A stretch of DNA of 64,000 nt, taken from the NCBI GenBank assembly GCA_017983845.1, contig JAGOAO010000001.1, positions 72,136 through 136,135 on the forward strand. Direction: 5' to 3'. A program made the translations under genes and the position numbers. The notes below the pieces were generated by a model, which worked only from the letters and a program-made list of their open reading frames with translations, was not told the DNA's origin and searched no databases. Positions 1 to 9,000 of this stretch are shown piece after piece. This DNA comes from Sediminibacterium sp. (GTDB lineage: Bacteria; Bacteroidota; Bacteroidia; Chitinophagales; Chitinophagaceae). Each line of letters opens with the position of its first letter. Within the stretch, counting starts at the first letter, position 1.

Positions 1-1196
1 GTACCCCACTCATTGATGGTATTGAAACGATACTTTCTTTTATCAATTGCTTGTTCGTTGGTCGTATTGTTATTCAATATTGCGTTAGATAAAATCGTTT
101 GCCTATAACTGGTTCCTAATGAATTGGATTGCAATCTTTGATACTGACCAGTATTGTTGGTAGAAGTGTTACCCCACTTATTCGCTAACACTAAACCACC
201 ACTTTGTTGATTGGGTAACCCTATCTGCTCGTCATAATCATCACCACCAGAGGAGAAATAAATACTCATACTTCCGTCATCTCCCAATGTGGTGACTGTA
301 TTCCCGCCGTCTGAATAATTTCTTTGCTCATCCCAACTCAAGCCTTCAAACTTTGTATTGTCAGTGGTTAGATATCCTGCAAACTTCTTCTTTCCTTTAA
401 AAGCATTGATTAATGCTTTTCCATTGCTGTAATTATCCAAATTTGAACCCAATTCAAATTTGCCGTAATGGCCATTTTTTTTGTCTTCTTTTAACTGCAG
501 ATTAATAGTTTTACTTGTTTGGCCATCGTCAATACCTGTAAAAGCTGCCTGATCGGACTTTTTATCGAACACCTGTACTTTATCAACTGCGTCGGCTCTT
601 AAGTTTTTGGTAACCACAGCAGGGTCATCGCTAAAAAATTCTTCTCCATCCACCAGTACTTTATTTACTTTCTCTCCCTGTGTGGTAATCTCTCCCTTTG
701 AATTCACCTGAAAGCCTGGCATTTTTTTAATCAATTCTTGTACATCTGCATTAGGGGTGACCCTAAAACTGTCCGCCTTGTATTCAGTCGTATCTCCTTT
801 CACTCGAATAGCCGATACTGTGTTTTTAATGATCACTTCTTTCAACAAATGAACTTTTGTATTTAAAGGGATTACTTTTAAATCAATCGCAACGTCATTC
901 ACTTGGATTTTTTCCAAATAATCGGCATATTGAGGATATGCAATCATTAAGATATAAGACCCATTTTTGATTTCGGATAAATCGAACGCGCCATTGGCTT
1001 GCGTTCTTGTGGTTTTATATAAAATAGAATCTTTTGCATGTAAAAGCACAATAGACGCATTGGGTAGATTTTTTTTATCTACGGTATCTCTTACCATCCC
1101 TTTCAAGTTATATCCTTGTGCAAAAGCATTCAAGCTAAAAAAAGAAAGCAATACAAATGCAAACGGCTTCAGCCAGTTCATCGAAAAATAGTTCAT
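1..1196 (-). CDS. Outer-membrane beta-barrel (TonB-receptor-like) protein, N-terminal part
   Basis: Only the first ~398 residues are in the window; the C-terminal barrel lies beyond base 1. The reading frame opens with ATG at 1196 (a second in-frame ATG at 1181 gives MNWLKPF), followed by a hydrophobic signal peptide ending in NAFAQ. Next come a carboxypeptidase-like regulatory beta-sandwich (KGMVRDT..., GAFDLSEI), then a plug-like region with VLVDGEEFFSDDPAVV and a KNLRADAVDKVQVFDK stretch, typical of Bacteroidota 'outer membrane beta-barrel family' proteins related to TonB-dependent receptors. The later part, rich in Asn, Gly and Ser, looks like the first barrel strands. Substrate unknown. 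It is a lone gene here, and no SusD-type partner is visible upstream of it. Confidence 0.8.
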   Translation of the reverse strand, partial: MNYFSMNWLKPFAFVLLSFFSLNAFAQGYNLKGMVRDTVDKKNLPNASIVLLHAKDSILYKTTRTQANGAFDLSEIKNGSYILMIAYPQYADYLEKIQVNDVAIDLKVIPLNTKVHLLKEVIIKNTVSAIRVKGDTTEYKADSFRVTPNADVQELIKKMPGFQVNSKGEITTQGEKVNKVLVDGEEFFSDDPAVVTKNLRADAVDKVQVFDKKSDQAAFTGIDDGQTSKTINLQLKEDKKNGHYGKFELGSNLDNYSNGKALINAFKGKKKFAGYLTTDNTKFEGLSWDEQRNYSDGGNTVTTLGDDGSMSIYFSSGGDDYDEQIGLPNQQSGGLVLANKWGNTSTNNTGQYQRLQSNSLGTSYRQTILSNAILNNNTTNEQAIDKRKYRFNTINEWG

Positions 1197-1318
1197 TCAG
1201 TATATTTAAATGTGGAACGAAAGTATTGGGAAAAAGTTACATACATTTAAAATATATGTTAAACTAAGTTTAAGGAGGGATAATTGGCAAAATTTTAAGA
1301 AATCAGAAATTAGTGGTT

Positions 1319-1639
1319 TTACTTTCGCACTAATTCATAAGAATGGGTGATTAGTTCTTGAACCAATCCTGGGTTGAGTCTTGCATTTAAAACAAGCGTA
1401 TTCCAATGTTTTTTATTCATGTGGTAGCCAGGTAAGATATTATCGGGATAAGCTTCTCTTAATTCTACAGAACGATCTGGATCCGTTTTAACATTGATTC
1501 TTGGAGGCTGTTCGTCTAAAGAAAGCAATAGAAACATCTTCCCCTTTATCTTATACACAAGATGCTCGGGGCCAAAGGGCTGGCATTCTTCAACGGCGTC
1601 AAAGCTTAAACAAAAATCCCTTACCCATTCTACATGCAT
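1319..1639 (-). CDS. MmcQ/YjbR family protein
   Basis: A 106-residue protein matching the YjbR/MmcQ fold family in full length: MHVEWVRDFCLSFDAVEE at the N-terminus, the conserved central FxLLSLDE and INVKTDPDR segment, then GYHMNKKHWNT near residues 70-80, which is the family signature. Members have a DNA-binding-like alpha/beta fold but no settled biochemical role, so only the family is claimed. The start at 1639 gives a complete domain. It lies 29 bases downstream of the start-proximal neighbour on the same strand, so it may be cotranscribed with the radical SAM gene. Confidence 0.85.
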   Translation of the reverse strand: MHVEWVRDFCLSFDAVEECQPFGPEHLVYKIKGKMFLLLSLDEQPPRINVKTDPDRSVELREAYPDNILPGYHMNKKHWNTLVLNARLNPGLVQELITHSYELVRK

Positions 1640-1668
1640 CTTTCTAAATAATTTAAAATAATGGTTAT

Positions 1669-3861
1669 TTAAATTCGAAGCAGCCCTGCCTTATGCAAGG
1701 TATTCACTGGCTTATTGTCCCAGAATAAATCAAAACCCTCTAAACCAGCAGCATTATAATCCGCTTTAATATCTGCCAAAGGCATGCCATTTGAGCTATC
1801 CACATTTATTTTAGTCAACAAATGTATTAACCACGCTCCTTTTGCAGGATCTACATTGATTGAAACAGTGTTTTTATTGGTTTCGAAACGTAGATTCATC
1901 TCCTCCCATTTACTGCCCTTCTTTGCTTTTTGAACAATCGAAGTTGTCGGCATGATGCCAATCCAAATTGCTTTGTAATTTGCAGCACCTATCTCGACAG
2001 CATCTATCTGCATTTGTATATAATTAGCAGGAATGGTTGTTTTTGGTATTTTAAATTCAAACCATTTTTGTAAAGGATAATCAAAACAAGCGCCATGCAT
2101 ATAATTCAGCAAGGCCTTTTTTAATCCATAACCAAATATTTCATGATTGGCTCCAGAAGGATCGGTATGTGCAATATCATTATTAGCAAAAGCCCCTATC
2201 TCCTCAGATATTTTTTTAACCTTGTATTTTTCTGGCTCCAAGCCCACTGGACTATGCGCTGTCATGGTAAACAAATGCCAGAAGGCAGATTTTAAAATAC
2301 CCGTTTCAAAAAACTGACGAATCATCTCCAATGAATCCACTGTTTCTTGCACCGTCTGCGTAGGAAATCCGTACATTAAATAAGCATGCACCATAATACC
2401 TGCATCATTAAAATGTTGACTCACTTTTGCCACTTGCGCTACCGTGATTCCTTTTTGAATCAGTTCAAGTAATCTATCAGACGCCACTTCTAATCCACCA
2501 CTCACTGCGATGCAGCCAGATGCTTTTAACAATAAACAAAGATCCTGGGTAAAACTTTTTTCAAAACGCACATTGGCCCACCAACTCACTACCAATTTAC
2601 GGCGTATGATTTCAATCGCTAAAGCTTTCATCAAAGCAGGTGGTGCTGCTTCATCTACAAAGTGAAAACCATTTTGACCAGTCTGGGCAATCATAATTTC
2701 CATCCTGTCTGCCAATAAACTAGCAGTAATTGGTTCATAAGTTTTAATGTAATCCAAGGAGATATCACAAAAAGTACACTTACCCCAATAACAGCCATGC
2801 GCCATAGTTAGTTTGTTCCATCTTCCATCGCTCCATAAACTATGCATTGGATTTACCAACTCGATCACGGAAATATATTGATCCAACAATAACCCTTCAT
2901 AATCGGGCGTACCTAGTTGGTATTGTTTATAATCAGGGTAGATAGATTCGTTAAAATAAGTCACAACTCCGTTGACTAAAGTGAAGCAACGCTTTAAATC
3001 ATGTACGCCTTTCTTCCCATCAATGTGGTCAATTAATAGCTCTATTGGCGTTTCCCCATCATCTAATGTAATAAAATCGTAAAACTCAAAAACTCTAGCG
3101 TCCGACAAAGAACGTAATTCAGTATTCGCAAAACCTCCACCCATCGCAACTTTAATAGCAGGATGATGTTGTTTGAGCCATTGTCCACACCTTAATGAAG
3201 TGTATAAATTACCCGGGAACGGCACAGAGATACAAACCAATTTAGGCTGTACTTTTTGTATATGTTTTTCCAGGATATCCAATAAAATAGTATCTAAATA
3301 AGTAGGCGGCTCATTTAAAGCTGCGTACAATGCATCAAATGAATTAGCCGACCTGCCCAAGCTTTCTGCATAACGACTAAACCCAAAATGAGGATCAATC
3401 GTTTCCTTGATTAGATTCCCAAGGTCTTCTAAATACATGGTAGCAATATGCTTTGCTTTATCCTGCTTACCCATGGCACCAAAGGCCCAATGCAAATCGT
3501 CTAATTGTTCAAAAGCACTTGCTTCTGGTAAAAAAGAACGAGAACAAATTAAATGCGCAATCGTGTCTAACTTACCTTGTAAAAACAAGACCACCTGGTC
3601 GATGGTATGAATATAGTTATGCTTTAACGCTAGTATTCTCTGACAATTTGGATTCAGTTCAAATTTTTTGGACTCAATATTTTCAAATAAATGAATTAAC
3701 CCAGTTTTATTAAAAACCGCCATCGTCACTTCTATCCCCAAGTCTGCTTGTACACTCGGTATCCCCTTGGTATTCAAGAAGCCCTTTAGATAAGCTGTTG
3801 CCGGATACGGTGTATTCAGCTGCGTAAAAGGAGGTGTAAATAAAAATACTGGTGATTCCAT
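1669..3861 (-). CDS. B12-binding/radical SAM protein
   Basis: A 730-residue protein with an N-terminal cobalamin-binding-like Rossmann region (VCISVPFPGNLY and VAMGGGFAN, roughly residues 205-245) and a radical SAM core around residue 355 with CYWGKCTFCD. That is a CX4CX2C arrangement rather than the usual CX3CX2C, as in several B12-dependent radical SAM proteins. A later GGLEVASDRLLELIQKG segment and YGFPTQT fit the SAM-barrel strands. The C-terminal ~200 residues are unassigned. Substrate cannot be predicted; related proteins act as methyltransferases or methylthiotransferases. It is separated from terC by only 4 bases, so the two are probably transcribed together. Confidence 0.8.
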   Translation of the reverse strand: MESPVFLFTPPFTQLNTPYPATAYLKGFLNTKGIPSVQADLGIEVTMAVFNKTGLIHLFENIESKKFELNPNCQRILALKHNYIHTIDQVVLFLQGKLDTIAHLICSRSFLPEASAFEQLDDLHWAFGAMGKQDKAKHIATMYLEDLGNLIKETIDPHFGFSRYAESLGRSANSFDALYAALNEPPTYLDTILLDILEKHIQKVQPKLVCISVPFPGNLYTSLRCGQWLKQHHPAIKVAMGGGFANTELRSLSDARVFEFYDFITLDDGETPIELLIDHIDGKKGVHDLKRCFTLVNGVVTYFNESIYPDYKQYQLGTPDYEGLLLDQYISVIELVNPMHSLWSDGRWNKLTMAHGCYWGKCTFCDISLDYIKTYEPITASLLADRMEIMIAQTGQNGFHFVDEAAPPALMKALAIEIIRRKLVVSWWANVRFEKSFTQDLCLLLKASGCIAVSGGLEVASDRLLELIQKGITVAQVAKVSQHFNDAGIMVHAYLMYGFPTQTVQETVDSLEMIRQFFETGILKSAFWHLFTMTAHSPVGLEPEKYKVKKISEEIGAFANNDIAHTDPSGANHEIFGYGLKKALLNYMHGACFDYPLQKWFEFKIPKTTIPANYIQMQIDAVEIGAANYKAIWIGIMPTTSIVQKAKKGSKWEEMNLRFETNKNTVSINVDPAKGAWLIHLLTKINVDSSNGMPLADIKADYNAAGLEGFDLFWDNKPVNTLHKAGLLRI

Positions 3862-3865
3862 TGGG

Positions 3866-4555
3866 TTATTTTACCGTCTTCATTTGAATGATGTCAACCA
3901 CAAATGCAAAAGCCATTGCAAAATAAATATACCCTTTAGGAATAGCTAGGTGAAATCCTTCTGCAATTAAGGAGATACCAATCATCATCAAAAAACTCAA
4001 AGCCAATATTTTAAAAGAGGGATGCTTTTTGATAAAATAACTAATTGGCTGTGAGGCGAAAATCATAATTACCACTGCCACAACAACGGAAGTGTACATT
4101 ACCCATAGCTCTTGCGCCATACCTATTGCTGTTATGATTGAATCAATAGAAAAAACCAAGTCCAATAAAATAATCTCTAGCAATAATCTTTTAAAGCTAC
4201 TTGCTTTAGGCACTTGTGGCACTTCGCTCTCGTTCGCTAATTCTGTTTTATGGTAGATCTCCACTGTGCTTTTATAAATTAAGAAAAGCCCTCCTGCAAT
4301 TAAGATGATCCCCTTACCAGAAAAAGAGACATCCGCAATGGTAAATAATGTTTGGTCTAATTTTAATATCCAAGAAATTAAGGTCAATAAAATCAAACGC
4401 ATCACCATGGCTAAACCTAGTCCCCAATACCTTAATTTGTTTCTTTGACTATCAGGCAGCTTGTCAGATAAAATAGAGATGAAAATTACATTATCAATCC
4501 CTAAAATAACTTCTAAAAGTATAAGGGAGATCAATGGAACAATAGCGTCTAACAT
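3866..4555 (-). CDS. TerC family integral membrane protein
   Basis: A 229-residue polytopic inner-membrane protein with about seven hydrophobic segments. The two TerC hallmarks are present: LEVILGIDNVIFISIL near the N-terminus and the repeat-related LDLVFSIDSIITAIGM near residue 135, each with an acidic residue inside the membrane that is thought to coordinate metal. TerC-family proteins are implicated in tellurite resistance and in manganese export or metalation of exported enzymes; which applies here is unknown. The length is that of the short TerC subfamily, without the CBS/CorC tail found in YegH/YoaE. Confidence 0.9.
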   Translation of the reverse strand: MLDAIVPLISLILLEVILGIDNVIFISILSDKLPDSQRNKLRYWGLGLAMVMRLILLTLISWILKLDQTLFTIADVSFSGKGIILIAGGLFLIYKSTVEIYHKTELANESEVPQVPKASSFKRLLLEIILLDLVFSIDSIITAIGMAQELWVMYTSVVVAVVIMIFASQPISYFIKKHPSFKILALSFLMMIGISLIAEGFHLAIPKGYIYFAMAFAFVVDIIQMKTVK

Positions 4556-4647
4556 AGATGTGTTTTTTCGAATACAAATATAGGCACTTGACCCTATAAT
4601 TGGCTCAGAAAATGAGCATCTAAAGGCTTAAACAGCATTCGTGCTCT

Positions 4648-6075
4648 TTATTTCAACTTATTAACTTCGCCAAGGACATTTTCCAATAAACGATCTAAAT
4701 CTCTTCTGTTTAAATATTTGCCTTTTTTAATAAATCCGAATATTTGCTTTGTGTTTTGTATTTGTACAAGTGGGTTTGCATTTAGTATCAGTAAGTCCGC
4801 TTTCTTGTTTGCATATACCCCACCATATTCATCTTGCAAACCAAAAAACGCTGGACCATTCACCACAGAACAAATAAGTGCTTCTTGAGGGGTCAATCCA
4901 TATTTTACCATAATCTCAAGCTCCTCGTGCATCCCTAGTCCAGGGTAATTATAGGAATTTAAAAAACCAGCATCTGTTCCTGCTAAAATAGTAACACCTG
5001 ATTTATACAATAGGGGAAGCAAACTAGCGGCAGCTTCAAAATTAGCATGCCTAAATTTGATAGCGTCCGCATTGTCACCAGCTGCCCTGTTCACACGCCA
5101 TCCATAAGTCCTTTTGAATGCAGGGCCTAGGTATTTTAAATAATCATCCTTTGTAAAATCAAATTGATCCAAGTAGGTTGTCTTGAAGCTACCATTTATC
5201 GTTGGCACTATTGCAGTTCCATTGACAGCCAATTGTTTGAATTTTTCAATCGCAACCTCTTTATTAAAAGTATTCAAGTACAATACAGCAGCTTCTTTGT
5301 TCGTGATTTTACCAGAAGCTCTTAGCCGAGTGATACTATCTTCTTTGTCAGATGCTGCTCTTTGTAAATAACCAATATGCTCGATGGCAGACAGACCCGC
5401 ATTGGCATAAGTAGCAACCGTCATGGTTGCAGGGATATGTCCAGTTACTTTCCAACCTCTTTTTTTGGCAGCTACAATACTCTTTAGGAATAAATTTGGC
5501 TCAAGTGTATTGTCAGTAATTTTTACAAAATCAACTTTTAATTGCTGGAGCGAGTCTAAAGCCAAATTTAATTCCTGCTCGTTACCAATCTCTAAATCGC
5601 CGGGCCAAATAGATTTTATACCTTCTAGTTTGGGACCAGAAGTAAATATGGATGGCCCCTCAAGCTTGTTTTCTGCAATTGCATTTTTCCAGGCAATCAC
5701 TGAGTCACTAATATCACCTGCACAATCACGAACATGACTAATTCCCATCGCAGTATATAAAGGAAGTAGCAATTTATTTTCACCAATCAATGTGTCTCCA
5801 CCAAAATGCACATGCATATCCCATAATGAAGGCATGATGAATTTTCCAGTCCCGTCGATGATTGATTTTGCCTTGTATCTTTTTTGAATTGCTGCAGTAT
5901 TGCCAGTTGCCTTAATCATGTCTTTAATAATCACTACACTCTGTTGAGGCAATATCTTATTATTAGCTACATCTACGATATTGATGTTATTAATAATTAA
6001 ATCGGCCTGTATATTTTGCGAGAAGGCAATCAAAGAAGCAAATAAGCCTCCAAATAGTAGAATGGATTTTTTCAT
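4648..6075 (-). CDS. Exported amidohydrolase family protein
   Basis: Metal-dependent hydrolase of the amidohydrolase superfamily, 475 residues from the ATG at 6075. That start is chosen because it places MKKSILLFGGLFASLIAFSQ as a clean signal peptide directly at the N-terminus; the longer frame to 6114 would add 13 residues ahead of it. The metal motif HVHFGG appears about 85 residues in, followed by a HIPA segment, AIEHIGYL, and AGTDAGF for the last metal or catalytic Asp. The C-terminal ADLLILNANPL strand closes the composite beta-sandwich. Likely periplasmic, acting on cyclic amides or peptide-like substrates (imidazolonepropionase/prolidase-like relatives), but the substrate is not determinable. 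Confidence 0.85.
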   Translation of the reverse strand: MKKSILLFGGLFASLIAFSQNIQADLIINNINIVDVANNKILPQQSVVIIKDMIKATGNTAAIQKRYKAKSIIDGTGKFIMPSLWDMHVHFGGDTLIGENKLLLPLYTAMGISHVRDCAGDISDSVIAWKNAIAENKLEGPSIFTSGPKLEGIKSIWPGDLEIGNEQELNLALDSLQQLKVDFVKITDNTLEPNLFLKSIVAAKKRGWKVTGHIPATMTVATYANAGLSAIEHIGYLQRAASDKEDSITRLRASGKITNKEAAVLYLNTFNKEVAIEKFKQLAVNGTAIVPTINGSFKTTYLDQFDFTKDDYLKYLGPAFKRTYGWRVNRAAGDNADAIKFRHANFEAAASLLPLLYKSGVTILAGTDAGFLNSYNYPGLGMHEELEIMVKYGLTPQEALICSVVNGPAFFGLQDEYGGVYANKKADLLILNANPLVQIQNTKQIFGFIKKGKYLNRRDLDRLLENVLGEVNKLK

Positions 6076-6151
6076 TCTTGAAAGATAGGAAAATATAGCA
6101 ACACAGAAAGCCATTGGGATGTCAATACAAAGAACCCATATGCCACTACTG

Positions 6152-6346
6152 TTAGATTAACCTAAACATAAAAGCATGATCTGTATATAACACTTCGAGA
6201 AGATACATTTCAGCCCCGTCGTCTTTGATCCAGTATTGAAATTGTTTAGTTAATGCATCAGATGGAATTTCAATCATTTTATTCAATTCAAAACCCGCAT
6301 CCATTAGATATTTGATTGCCACAGGATAATCTAAATGTCTTTTCAT
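6152..6346 (-). CDS. Small protein partnered with an XRE regulator
   Basis: A 64-residue protein (MKRHLDYPVAIKYLMDAGF...) that I do not recognise. It overlaps the preceding HTH gene by 4 bases (ATGA type), so the two are translationally coupled and likely work together. It has no signal peptide or membrane segment. The pairing with a 77-residue XRE regulator recalls a small toxin-antitoxin or regulator-effector pair, but no toxin motif is visible. Confidence 0.6.
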   Translation of the reverse strand: MKRHLDYPVAIKYLMDAGFELNKMIEIPSDALTKQFQYWIKDDGAEMYLLEVLYTDHAFMFRLI

Positions 6347-6576
6347 TTTGAATTATTTAAAATAAACAACTCATTTAATTCCACTTCTAATGATTGTGAA
6401 ATTCTAAACACTTGATAAATTGTGGTATTAATTTTACCTAACTCAATTCTACTTAATTGCACATAACCAATATCAGATTTGTAAGCAAGTTTTTCAATTG
6501 ACATCCCCTTGCTTTTTCTTAGTAACCTAATATTACCCCCGATTTTATGCGCCAATATCTTTTTCTCGTCAATCAT
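6343..6576 (-). CDS. XRE-family HTH transcriptional regulator
   Basis: A 77-residue stand-alone Cro/C1-type helix-turn-helix protein: KIGGNIRLLRKSKGMSIEKLA, then DIGYVQLSRIELGK as the recognition helix and LEVELNELF at the end of the five-helix bundle. It has no effector domain. First gene of a two-gene unit with the 64-residue protein downstream. Probably autoregulatory; the upstream stretch contains an AT-rich near-palindrome and, further up, a perfect hairpin (6656-6683). Confidence 0.85.
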   Translation of the reverse strand: MIDEKKILAHKIGGNIRLLRKSKGMSIEKLAYKSDIGYVQLSRIELGKINTTIYQVFRISQSLEVELNELFILNNSK

Positions 6577-6655
6577 ATAACAAATTTGTGGTATTTAGTT
6601 CTTGTGAACAATACCATAAATGTTATAGTGATACACTATTAAATAATTTAACAAG

Positions 6656-6683
6656 ACTGATTCAGTATAAATACTGAATCAGT
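6656..6683. repeat. 28-bp perfect palindrome, copy 1
   Basis: ACT, then GATTCAGTAT, then ATACTGAATC, then AGT form a perfect 28-bp inverted repeat. The inner 22 bp recur identically at 52420-52441, where the outer three base pairs are GCA/TGC instead of ACT/AGT. It lies 57 bases after the stop of the DinB-like gene and 80 bases before the XRE start, so it could act as a terminator, an mRNA-stabilising hairpin or a protein-binding site. No U-tract follows on the minus strand. Confidence 0.7.
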
Positions 6684-6739
6684 TATAATCAAATTGGTGT
6701 AACTTATAATTTCAAGATCGAATCAATTCTGATGATTTT

Positions 6740-7264
6740 TTACCAACCTATATATTTAGGCGGCTCTATTCCGTTTAATCTTAGATATACAATTAATTGA
6801 CCAACATGGTGTGCTTGATGATCTTGTATCAGATTTAAAAATTGATATTTATTCAATTTGCCGCCATTCCAATTAAATTCTTTTGTTAAGGAATTTTCAT
6901 CCACCTCACTCATTACTTTCATTCCGTATTCATATGCGTCTTGAACAAACTGTATTACTTCTTTCTTATTCATTTCATTTGAAATATTTTTTTTACCTTT
7001 TAATGGACTAGGTGCTTCTTTTAAATAAGTTGAACTGAGCCAATAAATGTTTTCACCCAAATGAACCAGTTGTTCCTTGAAACTCATTTCTTCAAATACA
7101 GGCCTGAAATCATACTTACTTGAGTCTTGTTTGTCGGCTATTGCTAAAGTATATTTTGCAGCGTTCTTAAACTTTTCTACATGACTATAAACTAATAGTC
7201 GATTGTTTTGTGTAAATCCCAATAAAGAGAATGATAAAAAGAAAAAAGTGACTATGATTTTCAT
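6740..7264 (-). CDS. Exported DinB-like protein
   Basis: A 174-residue protein with a signal peptide (MKIIVTFFFLSFSLLGFTQ) followed by a DinB/YfiT-like four-helix bundle. Visible metal-site candidates are the His of VHLGEN near residue 70 and HQAHHVGQLIVYLR near residue 150, the usual third-helix motif. DinB-superfamily proteins are metal-dependent and in some cases thiol transferases; the exported Bacteroidota versions are uncharacterised. Eighteen bases separate it from the OsmC gene, so it may be the last gene of a short minus-strand unit with osmC and the DUF3817 gene. Confidence 0.8.
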   Translation of the reverse strand: MKIIVTFFFLSFSLLGFTQNNRLLVYSHVEKFKNAAKYTLAIADKQDSSKYDFRPVFEEMSFKEQLVHLGENIYWLSSTYLKEAPSPLKGKKNISNEMNKKEVIQFVQDAYEYGMKVMSEVDENSLTKEFNWNGGKLNKYQFLNLIQDHQAHHVGQLIVYLRLNGIEPPKYIGW

Positions 7265-7281
7265 ATGAAATAGTTAAAGCA

Positions 7282-7767
7282 TTAATGATTAGTGAACAAA
7301 GATCCTACTTTACATATAGGTTTATGTTGAACTTGAAAATTTAAAGAATTGGCAATAAAACAATATTTATTTGCGAGTCTGTGTAAATCATTTGTCTCTT
7401 CAATTCTTGACGAATCTGTAATGGTAACAACCGGATTCAAGATGACTGACTCAAAATAACCACTTCCATCTTCCTTCTCTACCATAAGGCCCGAAGCGGT
7501 ATCTGTATATTCAATTACTACAATTCCATTAGTTGATGCTAAATGTAAGAACCATAGCATATGACAAGATGAAATGGAAGCAACGAATAAATCCTCTGGA
7601 TTGTGTTTATTTTTATTACCAAGAAATGCAGGATCGGATGAACCAAGAACGTCAGCTTTATTTTCTATTGCAACTGTATAATCTCTTGTATAAGCGTTAT
7701 ATTGTTTTGTTCCTACCCCTTGATTCCCGGTCCAAGTTATATTTGTTTGGTATTTGTGCTTCTTCAT
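7282..7767 (-). CDS. OsmC family peroxiredoxin-like protein
   Basis: A 161-residue OsmC/Ohr-superfamily protein. The ATG at 7767 (MKKHKYQTNITWTGNQG) is preferred because a longer frame would run into the coding sequence of the DUF3817 gene. The N-terminal strands TWTGNQG...Y are followed by FLGNKNKHNPEDLFVASISSCHM, which carries the first redox Cys in the SSCH context, and NKYCFIANSLNF with the second Cys. Both catalytic cysteines of the family are therefore present. The expected role is reduction of organic hydroperoxides. Confidence 0.88.
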   Translation of the reverse strand: MKKHKYQTNITWTGNQGVGTKQYNAYTRDYTVAIENKADVLGSSDPAFLGNKNKHNPEDLFVASISSCHMLWFLHLASTNGIVVIEYTDTASGLMVEKEDGSGYFESVILNPVVTITDSSRIEETNDLHRLANKYCFIANSLNFQVQHKPICKVGSLFTNH

Positions 7768-7783
7768 AGTCAATTTGTATATT

Positions 7784-8089
7784 TTATACTGATGATTTTC
7801 TAAAAAGTACTTTATCGGCATAAAAAGTTCCAAAAGGTATTAGTGAAGCTAAAAAAGCTAAAAACATTTTAAATATGTTCCAGCGATGTAAAAATGAAAC
7901 TTGAAGCAGTATAACGATATACAGCACAAAAAGAATTCCATGCACCAAGCCAACCATGTAATTAGGTTGTGGCATAGCAAATTTGTACTTTAAAATCATC
8001 GTAAGCCCTAAAAGCAAATACGAACAACCTTCCATAAATGCTACAATTCTTAATCTCCCCAATGCTGTTTTCAATAAATTTTTTATCAT
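7784..8089 (-). CDS. DUF3817 membrane protein
   Basis: A 101-residue inner-membrane protein of the DUF3817 (YdzA-like) family: RLRIVAFMEGCSYLLLG opens the domain, with the family's GLVHGILFVLY segment in the middle and IPFGTFYADK near the end. Three hydrophobic helices are visible. Function unknown. It sits immediately upstream of osmC on the same strand (16 bases from the chosen osmC start) and probably heads that small operon. Confidence 0.85.
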   Translation of the reverse strand: MIKNLLKTALGRLRIVAFMEGCSYLLLGLTMILKYKFAMPQPNYMVGLVHGILFVLYIVILLQVSFLHRWNIFKMFLAFLASLIPFGTFYADKVLFRKSSV

Positions 8090-8219
8090 TTTATTATATA
8101 TAAAGTGCCAGTTGAATCAACTAATTTTAAGAACTTTGTAAATTATCGATTGGCAAAAGTACGAATAACAAAGGAGATGAAAACTTCACTTTTTAATCTA
8201 CCTAATAATATACCAACTT

Positions 8220-8654
8220 ATGAGTCATCTAAATGCCGGAATAGATATCAACAGTACTAACGCCTTGAATGGCAGTTTCTTCGAACATGCAACCATCCTG
8301 ATTGTCGAACACAATGAAAAGGGAAGTTTAGGATTTGTAACTAATAAACCTTTTAGCAAGTCATTGCATGAACTCATTGAATTCAATCATGTTAAACCAT
8401 TTCCACTGATGGATGGCGGCCCTGTTGATAGAAATCACCTTTTTGTATTGCACAAGCGACCCGACCTCATTGACGGTGGCGAACAAATAACCAATGGTCT
8501 TTATTTAGGCGGGAATATGGAGCAAGTAATCAAAGCCATCAACGCCGGGGTTGTCAACGAACATGAAATTCAACTTTTTATCGGCTATAGTGGATGGGAT
8601 GCGGGTGAGTTGGTAGCAGAGGTGGAAGAAGGAAGCTGGATTCTAGCTAATTAG
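8220..8654 (+). CDS. YqgE/AlgH family protein
   Basis: A 144-residue UPF0301 protein. FFEHATILIVEHNEKGSLGFVTNKP is the diagnostic N-terminal region, followed by MDGGPVDRNHLFVLH and IFIGYSGWDAGELVAE-type sequence (here LFIGYSGWDAGEL) and EGSWILA at the end. It is shorter than the ~185-residue proteobacterial proteins but ends in the usual place for Bacteroidota. The precise function of the family is unknown; it has been linked to alginate regulation only in pseudomonads. It is the last core-looking gene before the accessory region. Confidence 0.9.
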   Translation: MSHLNAGIDINSTNALNGSFFEHATILIVEHNEKGSLGFVTNKPFSKSLHELIEFNHVKPFPLMDGGPVDRNHLFVLHKRPDLIDGGEQITNGLYLGGNMEQVIKAINAGVVNEHEIQLFIGYSGWDAGELVAEVEEGSWILAN

Positions 8655-8697
8655 TGACTTAAATGAATAATTAGTAATTTTATATCCAATTAAAAAC

Positions 8698-9000
8698 ATG
8701 AACACGCTATCTACATATAAAAATGAAATAAATGCCCTTTGTGAAAGCCACAGAGTTAAAAACTTGTATGCTTTTGGTTCAGTTCTTACGTCGAACTTTA
8801 ATAGTAATAGTGACATTGATCTACTTGTAGACTTCAAAGACCTTGATATTAAAGATTATGCTGATAATTATTTTGATTTGAAGTTTTCACTACAAAACAT
8901 ATTGAATAGAAGCGTAGATTTACTCGAATTACATGCTGTAAAAAATCCTTATTTCAAACAAGCTTTGGACAAAACCAAAGTACTTGTTTATGAAGGATGA
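8698..9000 (+). CDS. mntA: MNT-domain antitoxin (adenylyltransferase)
   Basis: A 100-residue minimal nucleotidyltransferase. YAFGS starts a GSX10DXD motif at residues ~25-38 (GS...SDIDLLVDF), exactly the spacing of MntA antitoxins. In characterised HEPN/MNT pairs, MntA neutralises the HepT RNase by adding AMP units to a tyrosine near its active site. The downstream hepT overlaps by 11 bases, which supports a coupled toxin-antitoxin operon. The pair marks the start of the accessory region, directly after yqgE. Confidence 0.9.
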   Translation: MNTLSTYKNEINALCESHRVKNLYAFGSVLTSNFNSNSDIDLLVDFKDLDIKDYADNYFDLKFSLQNILNRSVDLLELHAVKNPYFKQALDKTKVLVYEG

